Source: CAVOHU01 sp963817885
GTDB lineage: Bacteria > Acidobacteriota > Vicinamibacteria > Vicinamibacterales > JAKQTR01
Direction: 5' to 3'
Assembly (NCBI GenBank): GCA_963817885.1
Contig: CAWFQE010000012.1
Span: 186,001 to 250,000, forward strand
DNA: 64,000 bases
The notes beneath the pieces are model-generated. The model ran no database searches, was not told the origin of the DNA, and saw only the letters and a list, made by a program, of their open reading frames with translations. Positions 26,891 to 40,044 of this stretch are shown here, in pieces; the stretch's first letter is position 1, and every line of letters starts with the position of its first letter. The translations under genes and the position numbers were made by a program.

Positions 26891-27468
26891 CGCTTCAGCA
26901 ACTCCTCGAGGGTCCGATACCACGTTTCCCGCCTGCTCCCGCGCGGCGGCAGAAAACGGATGTTCGGCGCGCAGTGGCCGGGATCCAGGAAGCCCGGCAC
27001 CGTCGGCCGCTCGTCCCGAGGATTCGCGTCGGGCCGACGCAGGCGGAGGGCTTCGGTCGGGCACGCCGCCACACACGCCGGCTCGAGACCTTTGTCGAGC
27101 CGGTGGTAGCAGAGGTGGCACTTGGACTCGACGCCCCGCGCCTCGTCGTACCTGGGCGCACCGAAGGGGCACGTCATCTCGCAGTACCGGCAGCCGAGGC
27201 ATCGTTCCTCGTGGTGCACGACGCTGCCGTCCGGGCGCTTCTCGTACGCTCTGGATGGGCACCCGCGGAGGCACGCCGGATCCTCGCAGTGGTGGCAGGC
27301 GACCGACAGGAAATAGGTTGGACCACCTTCGGGCCGGCGCAGGTTGAGCGGAAGCACGCGCCGCCACGACTCCCCGGCCGGGCGCTGGTTCTCGATCCGG
27401 CACGCCAGCACGCACGCCGCGCACCCGACGCAGCGATGCAGGTCCACGAGGAACCCGGTGCCGCTCAT
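26887..27468 (-). CDS. Four-cluster [4Fe-4S] subunit of a molybdopterin oxidoreductase (DmsB/NrfC-like)
   Basis: 193 residues from ATG 27468, overlapping the catalytic-subunit stop as ATGA; an in-frame ATG at 27492 lies inside that gene and is less likely. Cysteine motifs for four [4Fe-4S] clusters are present: CVGCAACVLAC, CHHCEDPACLRGCP, CLGCRYCEMTCP and CHLCYHRLDKGLEPACVAACP. This is the electron conduit between the catalytic subunit and the membrane anchor. No Tat signal is seen. It is co-translated with both neighbours. Confidence 0.92.
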   Translation of the reverse strand: MSGTGFLVDLHRCVGCAACVLACRIENQRPAGESWRRVLPLNLRRPEGGPTYFLSVACHHCEDPACLRGCPSRAYEKRPDGSVVHHEERCLGCRYCEMTCPFGAPRYDEARGVESKCHLCYHRLDKGLEPACVAACPTEALRLRRPDANPRDERPTVPGFLDPGHCAPNIRFLPPRGSRRETWYRTLEELLKR

Positions 27469-29474
27469 GCGGGCTTCACCTCCACCAGGCACTCGTAGAA
27501 CGTCGCCCCGTGGTTCATGTCGGTGATGCCCTCGTCCACCAGCGCGTTGATGTCGGCATCCCCCGGCGTGCAGCGGCCCTCGAGGACGTGAACGACACCG
27601 GGCCGGATGCCGGGCGTGATCCGCGCCGTCAGCTCAACCTGTCCCCGGTCGTTCCAGACAACGACCTTCCCGCCATCGATCACGCCTCGGGCCGCTGCAT
27701 CGGACGGGTGCACGTCGAGCAGTTGACGACGCTCGACGGCCCGAATCCAGGCGAGATTACCGAACTGCGAGTGGATCCGTTCCCGCGTCTTGCACGAGAG
27801 CAGCTGCAGCGGATATCGGCCGGCCGCCAGGGATGCGTGGCCCTCTTCAAGCGGCTCGTAGGCGGGAACAGGAGCGACGGCCCATCGATCGTGCGCTTCC
27901 GCGGAGAAGAATTCGATCCGGCCCGAAGGCGTCGGGAAGCGGAGGCCGGCAAACGCCACCTCGCCCTGTCCCGACAGATCGAGAGGGCCGTCCTGCAGGC
28001 GTTCGATCGCATCCGTATGGCCATCCGGGAGCAGGCGCCGCAGCAACGCGGACCGATCACGGGGGAAGTAGCGGGTGTCGAAGCCGAAGCGATCGCACAT
28101 CAGCCGCCAGATCTCGCTCTCGGGCTTCACCTCGCCGGGGGAATCGAAGATCTTCGCGCGCCATTGAAGGTAGGGGTGCCAGTACGCGGTGACAAGATCC
28201 TCTTCTTCGAAGAACGTCTTGGCCGGCAGCACGTAATCGGCCTGCGAAGATGTGTCGGTCTGGAATTGATCGACGACCACCACGAGATCGAGACGCGACA
28301 GTGCGCGGCGGACCCGATGCGCGGCAGGGTTCTGGCTGCCGGGGTTACCGCGTTCGATCCACGCCGCCCGGATCGGCGGATTGTCCGATCTCTCGAGGTG
28401 CGTGGCCAGCTGCGACACCGGAACCGTGCGCATCGACGCCGGCACGGGCGGCAGCGGCAGCTCGCGCAGGCAGTGGCTGGCCAGGTTGGCGTATTGCCAG
28501 CCGCCGCCGGCCACGCCGACGTTGCCCGTGAGCGCCGGCAGCAGCGACACGGCGCGCATCGCCTGGCCCGCGTGGTGGTGACGCTGCAGGCCGAATCCGG
28601 CGATGAGCAGGGCAGGCCTGGTTCGCGCATAGGCCAGCGCCAGCTCCTCGATCGCGGCGCGCGGAAGGCCCGTGATCTCCGCCACCCGATCGGCAGGGTA
28701 GTCGGCGAGGCTGGCTCGGTACTGATCGAAACCCGTCGCGTGGGCGGCGAGGAAGCCTTCGTCTTCGAGATGCGCGTCGACGATGATGCGAGCCATGCCG
28801 AGTGCGAGAGCGGCGTCAGTGCCAGGCCTCGGCTGGAGGTGCAGGTCGGCGGCGTCGGTCGAGTCGGTGCTCCGGGGGTCCACGACCGCGATGCGCGCGC
28901 CGCGCTCCTGCGCATCGAGGATCAGGCGCCACTGGTGAATGTTCGTTTCGGCGGGGTTGTGGCCCCAGACGAGCACGAACCGGCTCTCGCGTGTCAGGCG
29001 CGGATGGTTATGCCGATTGTCGCCGTAAGTCAGACGCGTCGCTTCGAGGCCCGCCGGCCAGCACAGATCGCCGTGAGTCGTGGTGCACCCGCCGAACTGC
29101 CGCCAGAACGCCATCGACAATCCGCCCAGGGCGCCGTGCGACCCGGAGCCCTCGTAGTAGAGAACGGCAGACGGCCCGTGCGCGTCACGGATGCCGCCCA
29201 GCCGCCCGGCGATGTCCGTGAGCGCCGCCTCCCAGCTCACCGGGTCGAAACCCGATCTGTCCGGTCGACGCTTGAGCGGTGTCAGCAGGCGCGCGGAATC
29301 GTTCACGCGCTGAACGTAGCTGAGGCCTTTCAGGCAGAGGTGTCCGCCGGTCGCCGGGTTGGCCCGATCGCCCTCGATTCGAACGATACGGCCCTGGTCG
29401 ACTGTGACGATCAAGCCGCAGGTGCAGTAGCAGTTGCGCGGGCAGACCGTGCGGATGGTCCGCGGACCGTTCAT
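27465..29474 (-). CDS. Molybdopterin (Mo or W) oxidoreductase catalytic subunit, DMSO reductase family
   Basis: 669 residues. The N-terminal [4Fe-4S] motif is CPRNCYCTCG...CLKG. Bis-molybdopterin blocks follow: VSWEAAL, VWGHNPAETN, VVDPR, RPGTDAALALGMARII and the C-terminal dinucleotide-binding domain from YPLQLLSCK onward. The region CTTTHGDLCWPAG probably holds the metal ligand, perhaps the cysteine, but I cannot assign it firmly. The protein starts MNGPRTIRTVCPRN with no twin-arginine signal, so unlike DmsA or PsrA it probably stays in the cytoplasm. Substrate unknown; polysulfide, thiosulfate, DMSO and related compounds are possibilities. Adjacent tungstate uptake genes suggest tungsten or molybdenum supply. 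A TAGACT element lies 8 bases before the ATG. Confidence 0.85.
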   Translation of the reverse strand: MNGPRTIRTVCPRNCYCTCGLIVTVDQGRIVRIEGDRANPATGGHLCLKGLSYVQRVNDSARLLTPLKRRPDRSGFDPVSWEAALTDIAGRLGGIRDAHGPSAVLYYEGSGSHGALGGLSMAFWRQFGGCTTTHGDLCWPAGLEATRLTYGDNRHNHPRLTRESRFVLVWGHNPAETNIHQWRLILDAQERGARIAVVDPRSTDSTDAADLHLQPRPGTDAALALGMARIIVDAHLEDEGFLAAHATGFDQYRASLADYPADRVAEITGLPRAAIEELALAYARTRPALLIAGFGLQRHHHAGQAMRAVSLLPALTGNVGVAGGGWQYANLASHCLRELPLPPVPASMRTVPVSQLATHLERSDNPPIRAAWIERGNPGSQNPAAHRVRRALSRLDLVVVVDQFQTDTSSQADYVLPAKTFFEEEDLVTAYWHPYLQWRAKIFDSPGEVKPESEIWRLMCDRFGFDTRYFPRDRSALLRRLLPDGHTDAIERLQDGPLDLSGQGEVAFAGLRFPTPSGRIEFFSAEAHDRWAVAPVPAYEPLEEGHASLAAGRYPLQLLSCKTRERIHSQFGNLAWIRAVERRQLLDVHPSDAAARGVIDGGKVVVWNDRGQVELTARITPGIRPGVVHVLEGRCTPGDADINALVDEGITDMNHGATFYECLVEVKPA

Positions 29475-29482
29475 GGGGCGTC

Positions 29483-29488
29483 AGTCTA
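29483..29488 (-). promoter_or_regulatory. -10 element TAGACT upstream of the oxidoreductase operon
   Basis: On the minus strand TAGACT is followed by eight bases and then the ATG at 29474, so the leader would be one or two bases at most. Confidence 0.45.
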
Positions 29489-29624
29489 TCGCGGATTCGG
29501 CGGCGGACCGGCCGGATTCGCCCCGGGGGCTTCGGCCTCGCGTGGTCCACGCGCGATCACGGAGCGGACCCAGGGCGTGATCAGGCGCGCGGCCGGACAG
29601 ATCCAGGCGGGACCAGGCAGGATC

Positions 29625-29849
29625 TCAGGCTGCGTGCCGGTGGATGAGCGGGTCAGGACTGAGGTCGGCGGCGTCGCACCACAGTCGGTACCACTGGTCC
29701 CCCTCGAGAAATGCCCGAGCGTCGGCCCGGACCTGGCCGGGGGTCGTCGGGTCGAGCGCGTCGTCCAGCGCCTGCTTGATCACGGCGCGCGCGAGCGTCC
29801 GTGCCGCCAGGCTGGGAATATGCGCGTACTGATCGTCGCGGTCTGACAT
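29625..29849 (-). CDS. Small conserved-looking hypothetical protein
   Basis: 74 residues, no family recognised. The sequence is charged and helical (SLAARTLARAVIKQALDDAL, FLEGDQWYRLWCDAADL), with no signal peptide or membrane segment. Its composition is protein-like and unlike the arginine/proline-rich shadows seen in other frames here. A weak GGGGGTG lies upstream of the ATG. It lies 150 bases upstream of the oxidoreductase operon on the same strand and could be cotranscribed with it, but no link is shown. Confidence 0.5.
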   Translation of the reverse strand: MSDRDDQYAHIPSLAARTLARAVIKQALDDALDPTTPGQVRADARAFLEGDQWYRLWCDAADLSPDPLIHRHAA

Positions 29850-30281
29850 CGGTCACCCCCACCGGGCCTGCTGGCCCGAACCGTCGACTTGACACCGGCC
29901 ACCGGGAGCAAACATCTGTGCGACCAGGACGGCCGCCCTTCAGGCAGAGAGCAAGAGTGATGCCTGCCGGGAGGCGCCGGAAGATCGAGGCGAATTGCCT
30001 GTCGGCGTTTGATCGGGAGGAGATCGCCCATGTGCGTGGCCGGGTGCCGCGCCGGCGTGTCGGACCGACGACATGCTGACAGGGCGTTTGTGCGCGCGGC
30101 GGATGGACAGCGGATGGAAAGAGGTGGGGGCGACGACCGCGGCCGGTCTGCGTACGGTCTCGAGTCGAAACGTCGCAAAAAGCGCCACCGGGCGGGCAGT
30201 TCCGGGTCGGCCCGGCCCGATTCGTCGGACCGCCCCGAAACGACCCCTGCGCGTGACGCTCAGGGAGATACCAACCGATCG
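29850..30281. other. Intergenic region without a recognisable gene
   Basis: About 430 bases between two minus-strand genes. Candidate frames are arginine/proline-rich shadows. A TTGACA at 29889-29894 has only ACATCT at promoter distance, which is too weak to call. No RNA gene was recognised. Confidence 0.5.
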
Positions 30282-31013
30282 CTATCCTTGGAGCGACTTC
30301 ACCAGCTTCTGGTACTCGATTCGCGCCAGTTCGATCGCTTCGACAATTCTTGCCTCGTTCTTTTCCAGCAGGGAGGCAAGCAGCGCGTCGACCGACTTCG
30401 AGAGCTTCTCGCGCTGCGCCTCGAATTCCGCCCGCCTCGGCTGAAGGGGCTCCGGCAGCTGCGCCTGGTTGAGCTTGTCCATGTCGCGCCGGAGATCGGG
30501 CGCGGACGTCATGATCTTCGCCAGCTGCACAGGGTTGGTCTGGTAGGTCGAGATCTCGTAGAGCGTGGCGTGGATGTCGCCGAGTTCCGGAATCGCCGGA
30601 CGAATCAGGCGCCCGAGGTCCTCGTACCGCGTGTGGACGGCCTCGACGGCGCGCAGCACCGCGTCGACGTTGCCGTCCTGGACGGCGGCCCTGTATTCGC
30701 TCACCGCCACCTGCAGTTGTCCGACGCCGGCCATCCAGGCGTTGACCTCTTCGCGGAAGATACCCGGCAGGTCGACGTTGGCCAGGGCCGCGGTGTGCTT
30801 CTCGATCGACGGCAGCATCCTGGTCAAAGCCTTGATGTCCTTCGCCGGCCAGGCGTCGTGCCACATCGGTCCGATGACGTCGTGCATCTTCGTGTACACC
30901 GGCACCTCGGTCCGGAGATCCGCTGGCTTGGGCTCCTGGGCTGCCGCGATCTGGAAAGCCGCTGCGCACATCAGCGCGACCGACGCCGTCATCAGGGCAG
31001 GATGAGACTTCAT
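30282..31013 (-). CDS. Secreted helical protein of unknown function
   Basis: 243 residues from ATG 31013, chosen for GGAGGAGG 6 bases upstream; a longer frame starts at 31079. The N-terminus is a signal peptide (MKSHPALMTASVALM...AAAFQIAAAQ). The mature part is almost all amphipathic helix, with conserved-looking histidines and tryptophans in YTKMHDVIGPMWHDAWPAKD and long charged helices toward the end, suggesting a periplasmic helical bundle. It recalls cytochrome c'-like bundles but has no CxxCH heme site. No operon partner is seen. Function unknown. Confidence 0.7.
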   Translation of the reverse strand: MKSHPALMTASVALMCAAAFQIAAAQEPKPADLRTEVPVYTKMHDVIGPMWHDAWPAKDIKALTRMLPSIEKHTAALANVDLPGIFREEVNAWMAGVGQLQVAVSEYRAAVQDGNVDAVLRAVEAVHTRYEDLGRLIRPAIPELGDIHATLYEISTYQTNPVQLAKIMTSAPDLRRDMDKLNQAQLPEPLQPRRAEFEAQREKLSKSVDALLASLLEKNEARIVEAIELARIEYQKLVKSLQG

Positions 31014-31252
31014 GTATGACCTCCTCCGGGAACGATCAACGGGCAGCGCAAGATCCCTCGGCTCGCGTCCATCGGTCAACTCAGCCGCGCGACGGACCGC
31101 ATGGCAGGCAGTTGTCCCGGATCGAGGAGAAGGCGCGCCTTCACGGACTGCTCAAGGTTAACACGGAGGGCGCGGCCGCTTGAGTGGAAGCCCGTAATGA
31201 GTTAGAACTACGTGGCGCCCTGGCGACCCGGGCGCTGAAGGAGGGTGTTCCT

Positions 31253-32999
31253 GTGCCTGCTGCCGCCCGCCGGCTGCTGCCGTTAGGCCTTCTGCTGCTC
31301 GTGGGATTCGGCCCGGGGCTCAATGGGGCTCCGCAAGGCCAGTCTCCGGCCCGCGTCGAGCCTGCGACGCTCGTCATTCACAACGGAACCATCTACACGG
31401 TGGAACAGTCGCTGCCCCGGGTTCAGGCCATCGCCGCCAGGGGCGACCGGCTCGTGGCGGTTGGGTCGGAAAGCGACATCAAGCCGTACATCGGGCCCGC
31501 CACCCAGGTGATTGACCTGCGGGGCGCCACGGCCATCCCCGGGTTCATCGACAGTCACGGCCATTTCACGGGCATCGGGCAGGCCAAGCTTGCGCTGGAT
31601 CTCACCAAGGTCAAGGACTGGGACGAGATCGTGGCGATGGTCGCAGCCGCGGTGAAGAAAGCGAAGCCGGGTGAGGTGATTCTCGGCCGTGGCTGGCACC
31701 AGGAGAAATGGACCAGGCCGCCGCAGCCGAACCAGGAAGGCTTCCCGATTCACGATGCCCTGAGCCGGGTCTCGCCCGACAACCCGGTGATCCTGACGCA
31801 CGCCAGCGGACATGCGACGATCGGCAATGCGAAGGCGATGCAGATGGCTGGCATCACCGCCGCCACGCCGAATCCGCCGGGCGGCGAGATTCTCAAGGAC
31901 AAGGTCGGCAACCCGATTGGCGTCTTTCGCGAGACGGCATCGGGCCTGCTGCGCCGAGCCGACGCCGTCGCACGCGCCGCCATGACCCCCGCGCAGATCG
32001 ATGCCGAGCAGCGGCGCATCGTCGAGCTGGCCGACCGGGAGTGCCTGTCGAAAGGGGTCACGACGTTCCACGACGCGGGGTCGTCGTTTGTGACGATTGA
32101 CCGGTTCAAGCAGATGGCCGCCGAAGGGAATCTCGGCATTCGCATCTACGCGATGGTCGGGCAATCGAACGCCAGCCTTGCCACGGGCCTCGCGAAGAAC
32201 CGCGGTGATCGGCGCGGCGGGGAATCACGTGACGCTCAGGGCCGTCAAGGTCGTCCTCGACGGGGCGCTGGGGTCCCGGGGCGCGTGGATGCTCGAGCCC
32301 TATTCGGACTCGCCTGAGAGCACCGGGCTCAACACCGTGTCGCTCGAGTCGTTCCGCGAGACCGCGAAGCTGGCGATCGCGAACGACTACCAGCTCAACA
32401 CCCACGCGATCGGGGATCGCGCGAACCGCGAGGTGCTGAACGTCTACGAGGAGGCGTTCAAGGCGAACCCCGGCAAGAAGGACCTGCGATGGCGCGACGA
32501 GCACACGCAGCATCTGAATCCCGACGACATTCCGCGCTTCGGCAGGCTCGGCATCATCGCCTCGATGCAGGGGATCCACTGCACCTCGGACGCACCATAC
32601 GTGGTGGCGCGGCTCGGTCAGACACGCGCGGAGGAAGGCGCCTACGTCTGGCAGAAGCTGATGAAGAGCGGCGCGCTCATCGCGAACGGCACCGACGCCC
32701 CGGTTGAGGACGTCGACCCGATCCCGAACTTCTACGCGTCCGTCACCCGGAAGCTCAAGGACGGCACCGTGTTCTTCGGCGATCAGAAGATGACGCGCGA
32801 GGAAGCGCTTCGGTCCTACACGATCAACGGTGCGTTCGCGGCGTTCGAAGAAGACGTCAAGGGCTCGCTCAAGGCCGGCAAGCTCGCCGACCTGACGATC
32901 CTGTCGAAAGACATCATGACGATCCCCGACGACGAGATACCGACAGCGAAGGTTCTCTACACGATCGTCGGAGGCCACGTCGTCTACACGGCCAAGTGA
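31253..32999 (+). CDS. Exported amidohydrolase (YtcJ-like, amidohydrolase family 3), frameshifted
   Basis: About 581 residues from GTG 31253, with AAGGAGGG 7 bases upstream; upstream in-frame ATG 31184 would push the signal peptide (LLPLGLLLLVGFGPGLNG) away from the N-terminus. The domain opens LVIHNGTIYTVEQSLPRVQAI and has the metal motif GFIDSHGHFTG, followed by HASGHATIGN, NTHAIGDRANREVL, DEHTQHL and NGTDAPVEDVDP, the family-3 pattern. One base is gained or lost near 32200, between LAKNR and VIGAAGNHVTLRAVK. Family members hydrolyse amide or carbamate bonds of varied substrates; the substrate is unknown. The frameshift may be a sequencing error because both halves are intact. Confidence 0.82.
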
Positions 33000-33006
33000 A
33001 GGCCGG

Positions 33007-36749
<3,743 letters not shown>

Positions 36750-36753
<4 letters not shown>

Positions 36754-37703
36754 TTCACCTCTGTGGCCCGGGTCCGGCCGGGCTTGCGCCCGCTGGCCAC
36801 CAGGACCGTGAAGGGATCGCCGGTCTTGCGCGCGCCCACCTGCACGCGCACCTCTCGAAGCCCCGCCGCCTGGAGCAGCGCCTTGAGGTCCCGTTCGCCG
36901 AAGCCCAGCCAGCGATCACCGAGGCGATCGCGGACCCATGCCTGATCGTGCGTTCGCAGGTCGAGCACCAGGAGGCGTCCGCCCGCGCGCAGGATCCGGA
37001 CCGATTCGGCGAGGGCCCGGGCCGGATCGGCGGCGTGGTGGAGAGCCTGGGACAGCAGGGCGATGTCGACGGCGCCGTCCGCGATCGGGATGCGCTCGAT
37101 CTCACCCCGCTTCCAGGTGATGTTCGAGACGCGCCGGCGCCTGGCCAGCTCCCGGGCGCGCCGGAGCATGTCGGGCGAGCGATCGACCGCAACGACCCGG
37201 CCGGCCCACCTGGCGGCTTCGATCGTCAGGTAACCCTCCCCGCACGCCAGGTCGGCCACCGTGACGGCCGGCAGCAGGTGCCCGAGCGCGCGGGCCCACG
37301 CCGCCCAGCTCCGTCCCGGCACCAGCTGTCCATCCTGGGCCCCGTGGCCGTCGAAGTTCTCTTTTCGAAGGCGCCGGATTTCCTGCAGCCGCGCCTCGTC
37401 TGCGCGAACCTGTGCGTTCGAGGCCGCCTCCGCCCACTGGGCTTCGAGCAGATCCCGCAGGTGTCCGAGCGGCCCGTCGCCCTGGCCGGAAGCCAGGCGG
37501 TAGTAGGTGAACCCTCCGGCGGGCTCCTCGCGGAGCAGCCCCGCCTCCCGCAACAGCCCGAGGTGGCGCGACACGCCCGACTGCGCGAGGCCGAGGATCG
37601 CGGTCAGCTCGGTCACGTTCAGCCGGTCGGTTCTCAGGAGCCGCAGCATCCGGAGCCGCACGTCGTCGCCGAGCAGGCGATAGAGCGAGGCGGCACTGTT
37701 CAT
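36750..37703 (-). CDS. ArsR-family regulator fused to a SAM methyltransferase domain (SahR-like)
   Basis: 317 residues. Residues ~5-85 are an ArsR winged helix (YRLLGDDVRLRMLRLLR, VSRHLGLLREAGLL). Residues ~140-300 are a class I SAM-binding domain (VADLACGEGYLTIEAA, AVDRSPDML, LSQALHHAADP). The same fusion occurs beside metH or other methyl-cycle genes in several phyla, where SahR-type regulators respond to S-adenosylhomocysteine. It is translationally coupled to metH here, which fits control of the SAM/methionine cycle. A near-leaderless promoter and an imperfect palindrome lie immediately upstream, consistent with autoregulation. Ligand response is inferred. Confidence 0.85.
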
Positions 37704-37710
37704 ATCCAGA

Positions 37711-37716
37711 AATCTA
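37711..37716 (-). promoter_or_regulatory. -10 element TAGATT of the arsR-metH operon
   Basis: On the minus strand TAGATT is followed by seven bases and then the ATG at 37703. Confidence 0.5.
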
Positions 37717-37729
37717 CATTAAGTGATGT
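37716..37729. promoter_or_regulatory. Candidate operator palindrome of the ArsR-methyltransferase regulator
   Basis: ACATTA-AG-TGATGT is an imperfect inverted repeat (5 of 6 positions match) that touches the -10 element of the regulator gene. A repressor bound here would block its own promoter and, by coupling, metH. ATCA/TGAT-type half sites fit ArsR-family operators. Confidence 0.35.
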
Positions 37730-37776
37730 CAGTATGGCAACCCGCGCGACGAACGGACGTGATCGCCCTGCCGATC

Positions 37777-37782
37777 TACAAT
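37777..37782 (+). promoter_or_regulatory. -10 element TACAAT, leaderless start of the asparaginase-like gene
   Basis: TACAAT, six bases, then GTG at 37789, in frame with the asparaginase-like protein. It argues for the GTG start over the ATG at 37834. Confidence 0.55.
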
Positions 37783-37788
37783 GCCCGG

Positions 37789-38322
37789 GTGGCCGACCTA
37801 CCGACCCCACTCACCGCCCGGGAGCCCTCAGCCATGCCCATCCGGATCCTCGTGACCGGCGGAACCTTCGACAAGCTGTACGACGAGATCGCCGCCAAGC
37901 TCTACTTCAAGGACACCCAGGTGCCCGAGATGCTGCGCCTCGGACGCTGCCGGCTCGACGTCTCGATCCGGACCGTGATGATGGTCGACAGCCTCGACAT
38001 GACCGAGGCGGATCGCGCACTCATCGTCAATACGTGCCGGCAGGCGCCCGAGTCGCGCATCGTCGTGACGCACGGCACCGATACGATGTGCGAGACGGCC
38101 AGGGCGCTCGCCGCCGCGGTCACCGGCAAGACGGTGGTGCTCACCGGCGCGATGGTGCCGTATGCGTTTGGCAGCTCGGACGGCATGTTCAACCTCGGCA
38201 GCGCCATGTCGTTCGTCCAGGTGCTGCCGCCCGGCGTATACGTGGCGATGAACGGCCGCTACTTTCCGTCCGAACGGGTCAGGAAGAACCGGGAGACAGG
38301 CGTGTTCGAGGAAACCAACTGA
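37789..38322 (+). CDS. Short asparaginase-domain protein
   Basis: 177 residues from GTG 37789 (TACAAT six bases upstream), or 162 from ATG 37834, which starts directly before ILVTGGTFDKLYDE. It carries both threonine motifs of bacterial type I/II asparaginases, TGGTFDK and THGTDTM, and the GAMVPYAFGSSDG region, but stops after the N-terminal domain; full-length asparaginases have about 330 residues with a C-terminal domain completing the site. Short single-domain versions are widespread and of uncertain activity. It ends 14 bases before an M28 peptidase gene, so they probably form an operon. Confidence 0.7.
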   Translation: MADLPTPLTAREPSAMPIRILVTGGTFDKLYDEIAAKLYFKDTQVPEMLRLGRCRLDVSIRTVMMVDSLDMTEADRALIVNTCRQAPESRIVVTHGTDTMCETARALAAAVTGKTVVLTGAMVPYAFGSSDGMFNLGSAMSFVQVLPPGVYVAMNGRYFPSERVRKNRETGVFEETN

Positions 38323-38336
38323 GGAGACCCATCATC

Positions 38337-40031
38337 ATGACGTGCCGATTGACTCATCTCGTTCTTGCCATCGTCACCGCCGGAACCACACTCTGTGCGC
38401 AGTCCTCGACGCAGAACCTCACCATCCCCGTCACTCCACCCGCCCTGGAGGCCGCCGCGGTGATGTCGCACGTGAAGGTCCTCTCGTCCGACGAGTTCGA
38501 AGGACGCGCGCCCGGCACGAAGGGCGAGGACCTGACGGTCGCCTACATCACCGAGCAGTTCAGGAAGGCCGGCGTCAAACCCGGGATGCCTGACGGGAGC
38601 TACATCCAGAAGGTTCCCATGGTGGGTATCACCGCCGATCCGTCGGCCTCGCTCACCTTCCGGAAAGGCGACGCCGTCCAGACGCTGGAGTTCAAGGACG
38701 ATGCGGTGGTGTGGACCAAACGCGTGGCCGAAACCGTCAGCCTGGACAAATCCGACATCGTGTTTGTCGGATACGGCGTGCAGGCGCCCGAGTATCAGTG
38801 GGACGACTACAAGGGGGTCGACCTGGCCGGCAAGACCATGGTCGTTCTGGTGGGCGATCCGCCGGTTGCGGATCCGGCTGATCCGTCCACGCTCGATCCG
38901 AAGGTGTTCGGCGGACGCGCCATGACCTACTACGGGCGCTGGACCTACAAGTACGAGATGGGCGCGGAGAAGAAGGCGGCGGCCGTGCTCATCGTCCACG
39001 AGACCGGTCCGGCGGCGTATCCGTTCTCGGTCGTACAGGGAAAGGTCACCGAGCAGTTCGACCTGGTCGCGCCGGACAGGAACATGAGCCGGTGCGCCGT
39101 CGAGGGCTGGATCACGCTCGACCAGGCGAAGAAGCTCTTTGCGCTGGCAGGGCAGGATTTCGAGGCGCTCAAGAAACAGGCGGTGACCCGGAACTTCAAG
39201 CCGGTCGACTTCGGCGTCACCGCGTCGCTCGTGCTCAAGAGCCGGATCCGGACGATCGATTCACGCAACGTTGTCGGCAAGGTGGAAGGCAGCGACCCGA
39301 AGCTCAAGCACGAGTATGTGATCTTCACGTCGCACTGGGATCACTTCGGCATCGGGCCGGCAGTCGACGGAGACCGGATCTATCACGGGGCGCTCGACAA
39401 CGCGACCGGCATCGGCGGCCTGATCGAACTCGGCCGTGCGTTTGCCGGGCTGCGCGTCGCGCCCAGGCGCTCGGTCCTGTTTCTCGCGGTGACCGGCGAA
39501 GAGCAGGGCCTGCTCGGATCCGACTACTACGCCCGCAACCCGGCATACCCGCTGGCCCGGACGCTGGGCGTCATCAACATGGACGCGTTGAACATCTATG
39601 GCAAAACCAGCGATCTGAGTGTGGTCGGCCTGGGCAACTCGGAGCTCGACGACTACGCGCAGGCCGCGGCGGCAGAACAGCACCGGGTACTCAGCGCCGA
39701 TCCCAAGCCGGAGAGCGGCGGGTATTTCCGCTCCGATCACTTCCCGTTCGCCAAGCAGGGTGTGCCGGCCATCAACGCAGGCGGAGGCGACGTCTTTCCG
39801 GGCCGTCCCGCCGACTGGGGGCGGAAGGCGAAGGACGAGTACACCGCGCGGAGCTACCACAAGCCGTCGGACGTCATCCGGCCCGAATGGGACCTGAGTG
39901 GAGCGCTCCAGGATCTCCAGATCTACTACGCCATGGCGTATCGACTGGCGCAGGCGGATTCGTTCCCCCAGTGGAAGCCCGGAAGCGAGTTCAAGGCGCG
40001 CCGGGACGCGATGATGAAGAACGGACGTTGA
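38337..40031 (+). CDS. Secreted M28-family zinc peptidase with PA-like domain
   Basis: 564 residues from ATG 38337, with GAGGAG upstream. The signal peptide ends near TTLCAQ. Residues ~100-260 look like a protease-associated domain inserted before the catalytic core (VFVGYGVQAPEYQWDDYKGVDLAGK, KKAAAVLIVHE). Metal and catalytic residues are in TSHWDHFG, YHGALDNATG (bridging Asp), AVTGEEQGLLGS (Glu pair), INMDAL and RSYHKPSD. It should act as an extracytoplasmic aminopeptidase. It differs from the M28 protein at 11848 in having the canonical GEEQGLLGS motif. The asparaginase-like gene lies directly upstream. Confidence 0.9.
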   Translation: MTCRLTHLVLAIVTAGTTLCAQSSTQNLTIPVTPPALEAAAVMSHVKVLSSDEFEGRAPGTKGEDLTVAYITEQFRKAGVKPGMPDGSYIQKVPMVGITADPSASLTFRKGDAVQTLEFKDDAVVWTKRVAETVSLDKSDIVFVGYGVQAPEYQWDDYKGVDLAGKTMVVLVGDPPVADPADPSTLDPKVFGGRAMTYYGRWTYKYEMGAEKKAAAVLIVHETGPAAYPFSVVQGKVTEQFDLVAPDRNMSRCAVEGWITLDQAKKLFALAGQDFEALKKQAVTRNFKPVDFGVTASLVLKSRIRTIDSRNVVGKVEGSDPKLKHEYVIFTSHWDHFGIGPAVDGDRIYHGALDNATGIGGLIELGRAFAGLRVAPRRSVLFLAVTGEEQGLLGSDYYARNPAYPLARTLGVINMDALNIYGKTSDLSVVGLGNSELDDYAQAAAAEQHRVLSADPKPESGGYFRSDHFPFAKQGVPAINAGGGDVFPGRPADWGRKAKDEYTARSYHKPSDVIRPEWDLSGALQDLQIYYAMAYRLAQADSFPQWKPGSEFKARRDAMMKNGR

Positions 40032-40044
40032 CGATCCGCCGGCG

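Noticed and set aside
29889..29917. Sigma-70 promoter TTGACA-N17-ACATCT
   Set aside because: The -10 part lacks the key TA..T pattern and no gene starts at a suitable distance on that strand.
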